This document shows, piece after piece, positions 37,082 to 46,135 of a stretch of DNA of 64,000 nt. Both the position numbers and the translations under genes were made by a program. The stretch spans positions 62,001 to 126,000 of the forward strand of contig DATGMF010000059.1 of NCBI GenBank assembly GCA_035293765.1, given 5' to 3'. Each line of letters starts with the position of its first letter. Positions within the stretch are counted from its first letter, which is position 1. The notes under the pieces were generated by a model, which had not been told where the DNA came from, did no database searches, and saw nothing but the letters and a program-made list of their open reading frames with translations. Source of the stretch: DASRHT01 sp035293765. GTDB lineage: Bacteria; Chloroflexota; Ktedonobacteria; Ktedonobacterales; Ktedonobacteraceae.

Positions 37082-37157
37082 GCTAACAGCTCCAAATCAA
37101 TACATGTCCAATAGCAAACGTAACGGAATCCGGGAGTGTAAGTTCTCTTAATATAAG

Positions 37158-37187
37158 ATTATATTTTGTTAAAAACAGTAATATCAA
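37158..37187 (-). promoter_or_regulatory. sigma-70-like promoter of the TIR operon
   Basis: On the minus strand TTGATA (37187-37182) and TATAAT (37163-37158) are spaced by 18 bp, about 77 bp before the TIR start codon. The surrounding 37082-37397 gap is AT-rich and holds no gene. Confidence 0.65.
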
Positions 37188-37397
37188 GCATAGTTGGTTA
37201 ATACATTCATAAAATGAGTCTTGCATAAATATGTGGCTTTGAAAGTTATATTCAATAAGACGGTTGATAGGCTCCTAAATAAAATGCTGATCATTGGTTT
37301 TCATTCATAGGATTAGGACATAGAGAGTGGTGTAAGAAGTATATAGAACAATGCTTAACAACCAAGCTTTTGTTAAGAAGGGCTGTTTGCAAAGCTA

Positions 37398-38558
37398 CTA
37401 GAACAGATGAGCCTGTATCAACGGCCTGCGCCCACTCAACAAAATGTACGGCGCGGCCTGTTCTGGGGCGTGAATGTGCAATTTTCGGAGGTGCGCGAGT
37501 TCAGTGAGACGGCCCAGGCGGCGGGCTTTGAGGATCGTCTCCGCCGCTTTGGGGCCGATGCCGGGGACGCGCAACAGTTGCTCGCGGGTCGCTGTCATAA
37601 TTTCAACGGGCGCTGCGAGCAGGTGTTCTTCGGCCCATGCTCGTTTAGGGTCCAGTGTGAGCGACATATTGCCATCGGTCATGAATGGCAGGTCGGCCAC
37701 ATCCCAGCCATAGTCGCGCAACAGGAAGCTGGCCTGGTAGAGCCGGTGTTCGCGCAGGGGATCGGTCGGCGTAAGATGCTCAAAGGGAGTTTGCTGGACG
37801 GGACTGAAGCCGGAGTAGTAGGCACGCGTCAGGCCCACTTCACGATATAAGCGAGCGCTGAGCGAAAGCAATTCTTGGTCGGTATCACCAACTGCCCCGA
37901 CGACAAACTGCGTCACCGTGTTGGCAAGCTTTTGATAGGGATGCTGACGGCGAATCGTCTCCGCCATTTGCAGCATCCCCAGCAGTTCGCGCATAAATTC
38001 TTTCTTAGGAGCCAGCGCGCTCAGACGTTCCTCCGTCGGGCCTTCCAGGTTCACCGAGACGCGGTCGGCCAGTTGCATCAGGCGGTAGAGCTGCTCATAT
38101 TCGATACCGGGCATGACTTTGAGATGGAGGTAGCCGCGGTAATGATAGCGCTTGCGCACGATCTCAGCCGTGTCGATGATCTTATCCTGCGTGGTTACGC
38201 TGCCCCTGATGATGCCTGATGAGAGAAACATGCCATCCACCTGACCGGCGCGCTGGAGTGTGTCAAAGCCGCGCGCCAGCTCATCTGGCGAGAAAGTAAC
38301 GCGCTGTGTGCGGCTGCGTCCGGCCCGAAAGGGGCAATAGAAGCAGTTTCGCTCGCATGCTGTGGTCACCATAGCCTTGAGCACGGCCTTGCTGCCCTTT
38401 GGCGTGGCGACATGGGTAATACACTCGGCCAGGCTATGTGACTGGTATGGGACGCGTTTGCGTTCGGCCTGCGGTTGATCGCCCGCCGGCTCATAGCTGG
38501 TCACGTCGCCCATCTGGGCAAGCTTCGTTATCGTATCAGGCAGCGTTTGTACTAGCAT
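37398..38558 (-). CDS. radical SAM protein with C-terminal helix-hairpin-helix (DNA repair/modification type)
   Basis: The 386-residue protein has the radical SAM cluster motif CERNCFYCPFRAG (CxxxCxxC) near residue 67 and a C-terminal helix-hairpin-helix, LLRVPGIGPKAAETILKARR, a DNA-binding element. This pairing characterises the 'putative DNA modification/repair radical SAM' family, normally encoded next to a uracil-DNA-glycosylase-like partner. That partner is not present here. ATG 38558 is chosen because a promoter places the transcript start at its A; an in-frame ATG at 38594 overlaps the -35 box. Confidence 0.88.
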   Translation of the reverse strand: MLVQTLPDTITKLAQMGDVTSYEPAGDQPQAERKRVPYQSHSLAECITHVATPKGSKAVLKAMVTTACERNCFYCPFRAGRSRTQRVTFSPDELARGFDTLQRAGQVDGMFLSSGIIRGSVTTQDKIIDTAEIVRKRYHYRGYLHLKVMPGIEYEQLYRLMQLADRVSVNLEGPTEERLSALAPKKEFMRELLGMLQMAETIRRQHPYQKLANTVTQFVVGAVGDTDQELLSLSARLYREVGLTRAYYSGFSPVQQTPFEHLTPTDPLREHRLYQASFLLRDYGWDVADLPFMTDGNMSLTLDPKRAWAEEHLLAAPVEIMTATREQLLRVPGIGPKAAETILKARRLGRLTELAHLRKLHIHAPEQAAPYILLSGRRPLIQAHLF

Positions 38559-38564
38559 GAATAC

Positions 38565-38594
38565 AGTATAACGAACTGATGTTCTACCTGTCAA
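38565..38594 (-). promoter_or_regulatory. promoter giving a leaderless transcript
   Basis: On the minus strand TTGACA (38594-38589) and TATACT (38570-38565) are spaced by 18 bp. Only six bases separate the -10 box from ATG 38558, so transcription should begin at or next to the start codon, and there is no ribosome binding site. Confidence 0.65.
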
Positions 38595-38662
38595 TAGCCG
38601 TGATGCTTCCTGAACGGTCTGACTGGCATGTACTAAACTTTCTTTCGTTTTTCCAAATAATA

Positions 38663-38675
38663 TGATAGACTATCA
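38663..38675. promoter_or_regulatory. palindrome upstream of hybrid kinase
   Basis: TGATAG-A-CTATCA is a perfect 13-bp palindrome in the gap between the divergent radical SAM and hybrid kinase genes. It could be an operator; no cognate protein is known. Confidence 0.35.
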
Positions 38676-38740
38676 CAAGTTTATGCGGTTCAGTCTATAT
38701 ATATGGTTGAGCATAAAGCTTAAAAAGGGCGGAAGCACAT

Positions 38741-41700
38741 ATGGGTAATCCCGATTCTGTAGGGGAGACCACGAGAAGATCGCAGGAGTATTTTTCCCCC
38801 GATGGCGAGCAGAGCGCTATCTTATCCTCGGCCACCGATTTTCTTGCGGGCGGGGGAGAGATGGGGGCGCGCATACGAGCCATGAACTGGTCTGCCACGC
38901 CACTTGGCCCGGTTGAAAGCTGGCCGCAGAGCTTGAAAACTATCGTACGCATCATGTTGACGTCGCGCCAACCGATATGGATCGGTTGGGGACCCGAACT
39001 GATTAAACTATATAATGATCCGTATAAAGCTATTGTCGGAGGAAAGCATCCAGAGGCGCTGGGACAGCCCGCCGCCGTCGTCTGGCACGAAATCTGGGAT
39101 GATGTGGGACCACGCCTGCAAACTACGCTGCAAACAAACGAGGGTACCTACGACGAATCGTTGTTACTGATCATGGAACGTTATGGCTACCCGGAGGAAA
39201 CCTACTACACATTCTCCTACAGCCCCGTTCCTGGAGATCATGGCGGGGTCGAGGGCATTATTTGCGCCAACACCGACGATACGCAGCGCATCATCGGCGA
39301 GCGGCAGTTGAAATTGTTACGTACCCTTGCCGCCGCGACCGCCGATGCTCGCACTATTGCTGATGCCTGTCGTCTGAGCTCCAAAAGCCTGGAGCATAAC
39401 CCCTATGATCTGCCTTTTGCCATGATTTACCTGCTCGCCCCGGAAAAGCAGGCCGTGTACCTTGCCGGGACCTCTGGCATCGCAAAAGACCATCCGGCGG
39501 TTCCTGCGACGGTGGCGTTAAATGCTAACAGTATCTGGCCCTTTGCTGATGTGATTAATAATAAGAAAGTGCGTGTCATTGCTAATCTGGAAAAAGTATT
39601 TGACGACCTGCCAACCGGCGCATGGAAGCGCCCTCCCCATCAGGCGGTTGCGGTACCAATTGCTCCATCAGGTCAGACAGGCAAAGCGGGTGTTTTAATT
39701 GTTGGCCTGAACCCCTTCAGACTGCTTGACGAGAGCTATCAAGGATTTATCAATCTGGTGGCGGGGCGCATTGCTGCCAGCCTTGCCAATGCGCAGGCGT
39801 ACGAAGAAGAACGGAAGCGCGCTGAGGCATTGGCGGAAATTGATCGAGCCAAAACCCTGTTTTTTAGCAACGTTTCTCATGAGTTCCGCACTCCCCTGAC
39901 CCTCATGCTCGGTCCGATTGAAGATACCCTGGCCGAAAAAAATACGCTTTCACAAGAGCAGTACGAGCGTATGGAGATCCTCCATCGCAATTCGCTGCGT
40001 TTATTAAAGCTCGTCAATGCACTGCTGGACTTCTCGCGGATTGAAGCAAGCCGTGTGCAAGCAACCTATGAGCCAACCGATCTGGCCGCGTTGACAGCCG
40101 ATCTTGCCAGCAACTTTCGTGCTGCCATCGAAAAGGCCGGTATGCAATTGCTGGTCGATTGTCCTCCGCTGACCAAGCCCGTCTACGTTGACCATGAAAT
40201 GTGGGAGAAGATCGTCCTCAATCTGTTATCCAACGCGTTTAAATATACGCTCAAGGGCAAGATTACGGTCACGCTGCGGCAAAAAAGCAATGCTGTTGAA
40301 CTGGCAGTGCAAGACACGGGAGTAGGGATTCCAGCAGAGGAACTCCCACATATGTTTGAGCGGTTCCATCGCGTAAAAGGCACAGAGGGAAGAACATACG
40401 AGGGGACGGGCATCGGGCTATCGTTAGTGCAGGAGCTGGTGAAGCTGCATGGTGGAACCATCGACGTCAAGAGTACCGTCGGCAAGGGCAGCACCTTCAC
40501 CGTCACTATTCCTCTGGGTAGCGACCATCTTCCTCAGGACCATATTGCCGCCAGGCAGATCCATGCTGCCCGTATGTCCGGCACAAATATTTATATTGAC
40601 GAAGCCTTGAGGTTACTGCCCGAACATGAAAGCATCGCCGACATTATCCTTGACGTGCCACTTATTGCTGACGGTAGACAACCGGCTGACGATCAGCTAA
40701 GCAATGGGGAAAGAGGACAGGGAGCGCGGGTCCTGTTAGCCGACGATAATGCCGATATGCGCGAGTATGTCAGTCGCCTGTTGGCGGACCGCTACCAGGT
40801 CAAGGCGGTCCCCGACGGCAGAGCGGCGCTTGAAGCGGTCGAGGAGTATCGGCCTGATCTCGTTTTGACCGATGTAATGATGCCGGGAATGGATGGTTTC
40901 GAACTGCTGCAAGCTATCCGCTCCAATCCGCAGACGAGCACTCTGCCCGTAATCATGCTTTCAGCGCGCGCGGGGGAAGAAGCCAGCATTGAAGGGATGA
41001 AAGCGGGGGCCGACGATTATCTGGTCAAGCCGTTCAGCGCCCGTGAGCTTATGGCACGCGTGGGGGCTCACCTTGAGATGGCCCGTATCCGTAAGGAGGC
41101 CGAGGCCAGCATCGAAGAGAGCGAAGCACGCTTCCGCGCGCTGGCCGATAACATTCCCAACCTCGTCTGGATGGCAAGGCCCGATGGCTGGATTTACTGG
41201 TACAATTCCCGCTGGTACGAATATACAGGAACCACCCCCGAGCAAATGCAGGGCTGGGGCTGGCAGGCAGTTCACGATCCAGAGATACTTCCTTCCGTCA
41301 TGGAACGCTGGCAAAACTCTCTCAGCAGCGGAGAACCTTTCGCGATGGTTTTCCCTTTAAAGAGCGCGCAAGGTGAGTTCCACCCGTTTCTGACGCGCAT
41401 AGTGCCAATCCATGATAATGAGGGGACCATTGTCCAGTGGTTTGGCACCAATACTGATATCACGGAGCAGAAACGGCTGGAGCAGCAGAAGGATGAGTTT
41501 ATCGGCATTGCCAGCCATGAGCTCAAAACGCCAGTGACCAGCATCAAGGCATATGCGCAACTGCTGGAGCGACGTTTCAGAAGAATGGGCGATGAAAGCT
41601 CTTCACAGATGCTCAGGAAGATGGACGCGCAATTAAATAAGCTGACGAACCTGATCAGAGATTTGCTTGACGTAACCAAGATAGAAAGCGGCAAGCTCCA

Positions 41701-42169
41701 GTTGCACAAATCCTCCTTTGATTTAAACGAGCTGATCGCCGAAATTGTCGAGGAAACGCAGCGTACGGCGACGAATCACGCTTTTATCCAGGAGCTTTCA
41801 GCCTCCGCCATGCTCTATGCCGACAGAGATCGCATTGGACAGGTATTGACCAATCTGCTTACCAACGCCGTCAAATACTCCCCTGAGGCCAATACAATCG
41901 TTATCAGAACCATTCATAAAGACGGGGCCATTATTACCTCTGTGCAGGATTTTGGAATAGGGATACCCGAAGAAGAACAGTCCCAGATCTTCGAACGGTT
42001 CTTTCGGGTTGATGGGGCAGTACAGGAGACCTATCCCGGGCTAGGCTTAGGGCTTTACATCTCATCAGAGTTTATCAAGCGACATCACGGTACCATCTGG
42101 GTTGAGAGTAAAGCAGGAAAAGGCTCGACCTTCTCCTTCTCTTTACCCATAGAAAAAGTGAAAGCATAA
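38741..42169 (+). CDS. hybrid sensor histidine kinase with two kinase cores
   Basis: The 1142-residue protein has, in order: a PAS-like domain (about 45-165, ATPLGPVESWPQSLKTIVRI), a GAF domain (about 190-350), and HisKA with His380 in FFSNVSHEFRTPL plus an HATPase (NLLSNAFKYT, DTGVGIP, GTGIGLSLVQEL). Next come a receiver with Asp711 in VLTDVMMPGMDG, a PAS domain (LADNIPNLVWMARPDGWIYW), and a second HisKA with His926 in IASHELKTPVTS plus HATPase. No membrane segment is seen, so it is cytoplasmic. A relay from His380 to Asp711 is likely. Its second kinase core closely resembles that of the REC-HK at 42617-43720, which suggests duplication. Confidence 0.93.
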   Translation: MGNPDSVGETTRRSQEYFSPDGEQSAILSSATDFLAGGGEMGARIRAMNWSATPLGPVESWPQSLKTIVRIMLTSRQPIWIGWGPELIKLYNDPYKAIVGGKHPEALGQPAAVVWHEIWDDVGPRLQTTLQTNEGTYDESLLLIMERYGYPEETYYTFSYSPVPGDHGGVEGIICANTDDTQRIIGERQLKLLRTLAAATADARTIADACRLSSKSLEHNPYDLPFAMIYLLAPEKQAVYLAGTSGIAKDHPAVPATVALNANSIWPFADVINNKKVRVIANLEKVFDDLPTGAWKRPPHQAVAVPIAPSGQTGKAGVLIVGLNPFRLLDESYQGFINLVAGRIAASLANAQAYEEERKRAEALAEIDRAKTLFFSNVSHEFRTPLTLMLGPIEDTLAEKNTLSQEQYERMEILHRNSLRLLKLVNALLDFSRIEASRVQATYEPTDLAALTADLASNFRAAIEKAGMQLLVDCPPLTKPVYVDHEMWEKIVLNLLSNAFKYTLKGKITVTLRQKSNAVELAVQDTGVGIPAEELPHMFERFHRVKGTEGRTYEGTGIGLSLVQELVKLHGGTIDVKSTVGKGSTFTVTIPLGSDHLPQDHIAARQIHAARMSGTNIYIDEALRLLPEHESIADIILDVPLIADGRQPADDQLSNGERGQGARVLLADDNADMREYVSRLLADRYQVKAVPDGRAALEAVEEYRPDLVLTDVMMPGMDGFELLQAIRSNPQTSTLPVIMLSARAGEEASIEGMKAGADDYLVKPFSARELMARVGAHLEMARIRKEAEASIEESEARFRALADNIPNLVWMARPDGWIYWYNSRWYEYTGTTPEQMQGWGWQAVHDPEILPSVMERWQNSLSSGEPFAMVFPLKSAQGEFHPFLTRIVPIHDNEGTIVQWFGTNTDITEQKRLEQQKDEFIGIASHELKTPVTSIKAYAQLLERRFRRMGDESSSQMLRKMDAQLNKLTNLIRDLLDVTKIESGKLQLHKSSFDLNELIAEIVEETQRTATNHAFIQELSASAMLYADRDRIGQVLTNLLTNAVKYSPEANTIVIRTIHKDGAIITSVQDFGIGIPEEEQSQIFERFFRVDGAVQETYPGLGLGLYISSEFIKRHHGTIWVESKAGKGSTFSFSLPIEKVKA

Positions 42170-42251
42170 ACGCTGTACTGCAAACATCCTACAGTCATTG
42201 CGGCTTTAAAGAATGAGAGGAGGCGAGGGCAAGCCTGGTTCTTGCGCCGCT

Positions 42252-42617
42252 TTATGGGGAATGATGAGGGATATATTTTTGTATTTTATGCAGCAAGGTC
42301 TCTATATCAAACGGTTTGGTCAGTGTATCTTCAACGCCCGCTTCCTGGGCTAAGTGTTCAATATGGCGGTTGGCGGAAAACAGAATGATGGGGATATGCC
42401 TGGTCTGTTCCTGCGCTTTCAGGAAGCGAGCAATCTCGACGCCGTTTGTTCCTGAGAGCCAGATATCGAGTAGGATCACATCAGGAAGATCGCCCTCGAT
42501 CTTGCAAACAGTATCGCCGCCGGAAGCCGTTATTACCTCGTATCCCTCGTATTCAAGTAGCAATTGTGTCGAATCTAGAATTGCTTGATCGTCATCAGCA
42601 ACAAAGATGCGTACCAT
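42252..42617 (-). CDS. single-domain response regulator
   Basis: The 121 residues form a CheY-like receiver: acidic FVADDDQAIL, phosphoacceptor Asp51 in VILLDIWLSG, the Ser/Thr position in ILFSANRH, and Lys in TLTKPFD. There is no output domain. Its ATG overlaps the last base of the upstream REC-HK stop, so it is the last gene in a four-gene overlapping set. Confidence 0.93.
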   Translation of the reverse strand: MVRIFVADDDQAILDSTQLLLEYEGYEVITASGGDTVCKIEGDLPDVILLDIWLSGTNGVEIARFLKAQEQTRHIPIILFSANRHIEHLAQEAGVEDTLTKPFDIETLLHKIQKYIPHHSP

Positions 42618-43720
42618 TACGCCTCCTTTTCAAGAGATATATTGGAGCCGGCTGCCGGTAACTCCAGATAAAAGGTAGTTCCTTTGCCAAGCTCGCTTTC
42701 GACCAAAAGTCTGCCATTTTGCCTTCTGGCAATTTCAGAGGCAATATGCAATCCCAAGCCAAGACCAGGATAGGTCTCCTGCTTTCTGCCATCGACGCGG
42801 TAAAAGCGCTCAAAGATTTTTTGTTGGTATTCTTTGGCGATCCCAATCCCATAATCCTGGATGGCAATGCCAACTTTGTCATCTCCATCAGTTACTCGGA
42901 CCATAACACGGTCCGCCTCCGGCGAGTATTTGATGGCGTTTGAAAGCAGGTTGATCAGGATTTGCGCCGTTCGCTCCCTATCTCCATAGACAAACGCTTT
43001 GATGCTGCCCTCCTTCACAATTTGATGTTTGCTGGTCGTCAGTTGCATATTGCTGATCACCTCATCAACGATCTCATTGAGCGAAAAGCTCTCGAAGTTG
43101 AACTCAAGTTTACCAGCCTGAACTTTTGTCACGTCTAGCAGGTCGTTAATTAGATGGGTGAGGCGGTCCACCTGAACATCAACTTTTTGAATGAGCGGCA
43201 GGAGGTCCTTTTTCTGCTCCCGCTTTGCGTACAACAACATGAGTTGAATATAGGCTTTAATGCTTGTCACCGGGGTTTTCAACTCGTGGGAAGCAAAGCC
43301 GAGAAACTCCTCTTTCTGAATCTCTGCCTTCTTACGTTCAATGGCATAGCGGATTGAACGTATTAACCCCTTTGGCTCAATAGCGTCTTTGAGCAGGTAA
43401 TCCTGTGCTCCCAGCTTGACGATCTCATAAGCCAGGCGTTCGTCGCGCAATCCCGTTAATACAACAATGGGAGTGAGCGAGAAATACGACTGTGCATAAT
43501 TATAAGTCTCAAGCCCCGTCATGCTATCAAAATGGAGATCAAGCAGGACGACATCGAACGTTTCATCAGTCAGCTCTTTTATTTTAAAAAGGTTATCTAT
43601 ATGGAAAAATGCACATGGAAGAGAGGTGCTCTCTTTGAGCATCTCTTCGATGAGCCGGGCATCTCCTGGATCGTCCTCAACTAAAAGCACCTTGATTGGT
43701 TGTTCCTTCAAAACGTTCAC
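42617..43720 (-). CDS. receiver-histidine kinase fusion
   Basis: A receiver at the N-terminus (IKVLLVEDDPGDARLIEEML, Asp61 in VVLLDLHFDSMTG) is followed by HisKA (His145 in FLGFASHELKTPVTS) and HATPase (NLLSNAIKYSPEAD, DYGIGIAKEYQQKIFERFYR, PGLGLGLHIASEIARR). This inverted order, receiver first, fits a phosphorelay intermediate. It overlaps the preceding gene by four bases and the following one by one base. Confidence 0.92.
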   Translation of the reverse strand: MNVLKEQPIKVLLVEDDPGDARLIEEMLKESTSLPCAFFHIDNLFKIKELTDETFDVVLLDLHFDSMTGLETYNYAQSYFSLTPIVVLTGLRDERLAYEIVKLGAQDYLLKDAIEPKGLIRSIRYAIERKKAEIQKEEFLGFASHELKTPVTSIKAYIQLMLLYAKREQKKDLLPLIQKVDVQVDRLTHLINDLLDVTKVQAGKLEFNFESFSLNEIVDEVISNMQLTTSKHQIVKEGSIKAFVYGDRERTAQILINLLSNAIKYSPEADRVMVRVTDGDDKVGIAIQDYGIGIAKEYQQKIFERFYRVDGRKQETYPGLGLGLHIASEIARRQNGRLLVESELGKGTTFYLELPAAGSNISLEKEA

Positions 43721-44160
43721 CTCCCTGGCAGCTTCACGATAGTAAACCAGAAATTTTCAATCGAATGGATGACGGTAATAAACTGGTCCAGATCGATTGG
43801 TTTGTTGATATAGGCGTTGGCTTGCAGATCGTAAGCCCGTAATACGTCGTGTTCCGATTGTGATACAGTGAGAATGATCACCGGGATGGTGCGTAGACTC
43901 GCATCTGCTTTTACCTGGGCCAGCACCTCTTTCCCGTGCAGGGTTGGCAGGTTCAGGTCGAGCAGGATCAGATCAGGTGTGGTAACGTTGGCATATTTCC
44001 CTTCTTTGCGTAAATAAGCCAGCGCGTCCTCACCATCTTCAACGCTATCCAATGTATTGCGGATCTTGCAATCCTTTAAAGCCTCGATGGTCAAGCGAAC
44101 ATCTCCCGGGTTGTCCTCCACCAGGAGAATTTTGATTGGTAAAGCGTCGTTCTCATTCAT
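43717..44160 (-). CDS. Rcp1-like single-domain response regulator
   Basis: The 147-residue receiver (PIKILLVEDNPGDVRLTIEA, Asp68 in LILLDLNLPTLHGKE, Lys in YINKPIDLDQF) has the long loop and C-terminus of the cyanobacterial-phytochrome response regulator Rcp1 type, which usually works with a phytochrome-like kinase. It overlaps its neighbours by four bases on each side, and the upstream gene encodes that sort of kinase. Confidence 0.93.
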   Translation of the reverse strand: MNENDALPIKILLVEDNPGDVRLTIEALKDCKIRNTLDSVEDGEDALAYLRKEGKYANVTTPDLILLDLNLPTLHGKEVLAQVKADASLRTIPVIILTVSQSEHDVLRAYDLQANAYINKPIDLDQFITVIHSIENFWFTIVKLPGR

Positions 44161-45344
44161 ATCTGCTCATGAACCTCTTCCTGTCCAGGTATGAATTTGG
44201 GAATGCTAAAATAGAAGGTCGAGCCTTTGCCAACGGTCGATTCCACCCAGATGGCGCCATGATGGCGCGTCACAATCTTCTTAGCGATTGCCAGCCCCAC
44301 GCCGCTACCCGCCCGTTCGCCACGTTTGGCTAACTGCTTGAAAATGACGAAAATGCTGCGCAAATGTTTGGCTTCGATCCCTTTCCCATTATCTTCTACC
44401 CAAAACACCCACTCCCGTACTTTTTCTTCAACGCCGATGTGAATGCGCGGCGGTTCCTGCCGTCGAAATTTCATAGCGTTAGCCAGCAGATTTTGGAACA
44501 GCCTGGTAAGCTCTCCTGGCTCTCCGACGAGGACTGGAAGCTGATCATAGGTAATCTGAGCATGGGTCTCATTGATCATCACCGCGACGTTAGATAACGC
44601 TCGCTGCAGGATGGTCATCATATCCGTCTGGACAAAAGGCTTGCCCAGCGTGCCAATGCGGGAATATTCAACCAGGTCGTTGATGAGCATTTTCATGCGG
44701 CTGGCGCCATCCACCGCGAAGTGCAAGAATTCTATGCCGTCCTGATCAAGCCTGTCTGCATACCTTCGTTCAATCAATTGCAGGTAGCTGACGACCATAC
44801 GCAACGGTTCCTGCAAATCATGGGAGGCGGCAGAGGCAAAGGTGTCGAGTTCCTCGTTGGAAAGCATCAGATCGGCTTCGATTTTCTTGCGGCGCTCGAT
44901 CTCTTGCTGTAAAAGGATGTTGGTATCCAACTGCCTGGTTTCGGCCAGCTTGCGCTCGGTGACATCCCTGACGACCCCGATATAGCCAATATGATGGCTT
45001 TCCTCGCTATGAATGGGGGAGAGTGTAATATCGGCTAAAAACAATTCGCCGTTCTTCTTTTTTCTGTACGCTTCCTCTCCATACAAGCCTTTGTCTCGCG
45101 CCAGCCGTAAGTGCTGTTCTGGCATTCCCTTGCTCGCCTGTTCGTCAGGATAAAGCAAGCTAAAATGCCTGCCCAGAACTTCTGCTTCCTGCCACCCTTC
45201 GATCAGCTCAGCGCCTTTGTTCCAGCTTGTAATATGCCCCTCTACGTCGAGCGTAAAAATGGCATAATTTGTGATAAGATCAACTATATCACCAAAATTT
45301 TTATGATAATAGTTTTCCTGTGGGGAAAGCTTCTTGCCTTCCAT
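44157..45344 (-). CDS. PAS domain histidine kinase, phytochrome-type kinase core
   Basis: The 395 residues comprise a PAS domain (about 15-135: NYAIFTLDVEGHITSWNKGA, with PAC segment VRDVTERK), a coiled linker, and HisKA with His175 in FASAASHDLQEPLRMVVSYL, a form typical of phytochrome-like kinases. The HATPase has NLLANAMKFRRQEPP, VEDNGKGIEAKHL and GSGVGLAIAKKIV. There is no chromophore-binding GAF/PHY. It is the first gene of the overlapping operon that runs to 42252. The start has only a weak ribosome binding site. Confidence 0.92.
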   Translation of the reverse strand: MEGKKLSPQENYYHKNFGDIVDLITNYAIFTLDVEGHITSWNKGAELIEGWQEAEVLGRHFSLLYPDEQASKGMPEQHLRLARDKGLYGEEAYRKKKNGELFLADITLSPIHSEESHHIGYIGVVRDVTERKLAETRQLDTNILLQQEIERRKKIEADLMLSNEELDTFASAASHDLQEPLRMVVSYLQLIERRYADRLDQDGIEFLHFAVDGASRMKMLINDLVEYSRIGTLGKPFVQTDMMTILQRALSNVAVMINETHAQITYDQLPVLVGEPGELTRLFQNLLANAMKFRRQEPPRIHIGVEEKVREWVFWVEDNGKGIEAKHLRSIFVIFKQLAKRGERAGSGVGLAIAKKIVTRHHGAIWVESTVGKGSTFYFSIPKFIPGQEEVHEQI

Positions 45345-45540
45345 AAGCTCACAACCTTCGAATATTTACAAGTGCTCCTCGTTAATCTACAAAAATCCTT
45401 TCGCAATTGTGCTTTTCTTGCAAGAAGAGGAGCACGAATGATCGCTCAATCTCGTTTTCGGTTCTCCACAAATATAACACGGATGAGAAGGCAGAATGGT
45501 TGTGCTGCAAAAGAACGCTATTTCCGGCCATCAATCCTCC

Positions 45541-45606
45541 TTGACATTAACAAGGTAGTTTGTGTATAATCTATTTAGGTTGTCTAAGTAATAGATGGTC
45601 TAACTA
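45541..45606 (+). promoter_or_regulatory. promoter and likely operator of the marR-drrAB operon
   Basis: TTGACA (45541-45546) and TATAAT (45565-45570) are spaced by 18 bp. Over and just past the transcription start is a direct repeat, TTGTCTAAGTA and TGGTCTAACTA (45580 and 45596), plus imperfect CTATTTAG/CTAAGTAATAG symmetry. This is a plausible site for the MarR protein encoded directly downstream. Confidence 0.7.
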
Positions 45607-45643
45607 CTAGCTGCTTTAATTACAAGATTAGGAATAGGGACTG

Positions 45644-46135
45644 ATGGTAGAGCATTCTTGCCTTCCTGAGGGAGAGATTGCTGACGAGCTGCTCGATCTT
45701 CTTCCGCGCCTGTTGCAGCGGATTCGCGCAGACATTCCACGCGAGCTCGCCCCCGAACAGGTACAGCCTGAGTGGCGCGATATCTCGGAGCTACGCGCTA
45801 CTACCGGACAGATCCGACTGCTGCGGGTCTTAATTGCGGCGCAACGCTGCACGATGCAGAAGTTAGCCGAGCAACTGGATGTGGCGCCGCCAACGGTGAC
45901 GGCGATGGTCAAACGGCTGCTCTCGCAGGGATTTGTTGAACGTTTACGCGATGAAGAGGATTGGCGCATGGTCTGGATCTTGCCAACCGAACGCGGCCAG
46001 CGTGCCGTCGCAATGTATGACCAGTTGCGCCGTGCCAGCTTACAACGTCGCCTGGCGCACCTCACTCAGGAAGAACAGGCGCACCTTCGCGTCTCTTTGC
46101 CAATCCTGCGCCATCTTATCGAGGTAGAAGCATGA
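45644..46135 (+). CDS. MarR family transcriptional regulator
   Basis: The 163-residue protein has the MarR winged helix: QIRLLRVLIAAQRCTMQKLA, DVAPPTVTAMVKRLLSQGFV and the wing RLRDEEDWRMVWILPTERGQ. It overlaps the ABC ATPase gene by four bases and most likely represses the efflux operon it starts. The inducing ligand is unknown. Confidence 0.93.
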   Translation: MVEHSCLPEGEIADELLDLLPRLLQRIRADIPRELAPEQVQPEWRDISELRATTGQIRLLRVLIAAQRCTMQKLAEQLDVAPPTVTAMVKRLLSQGFVERLRDEEDWRMVWILPTERGQRAVAMYDQLRRASLQRRLAHLTQEEQAHLRVSLPILRHLIEVEA

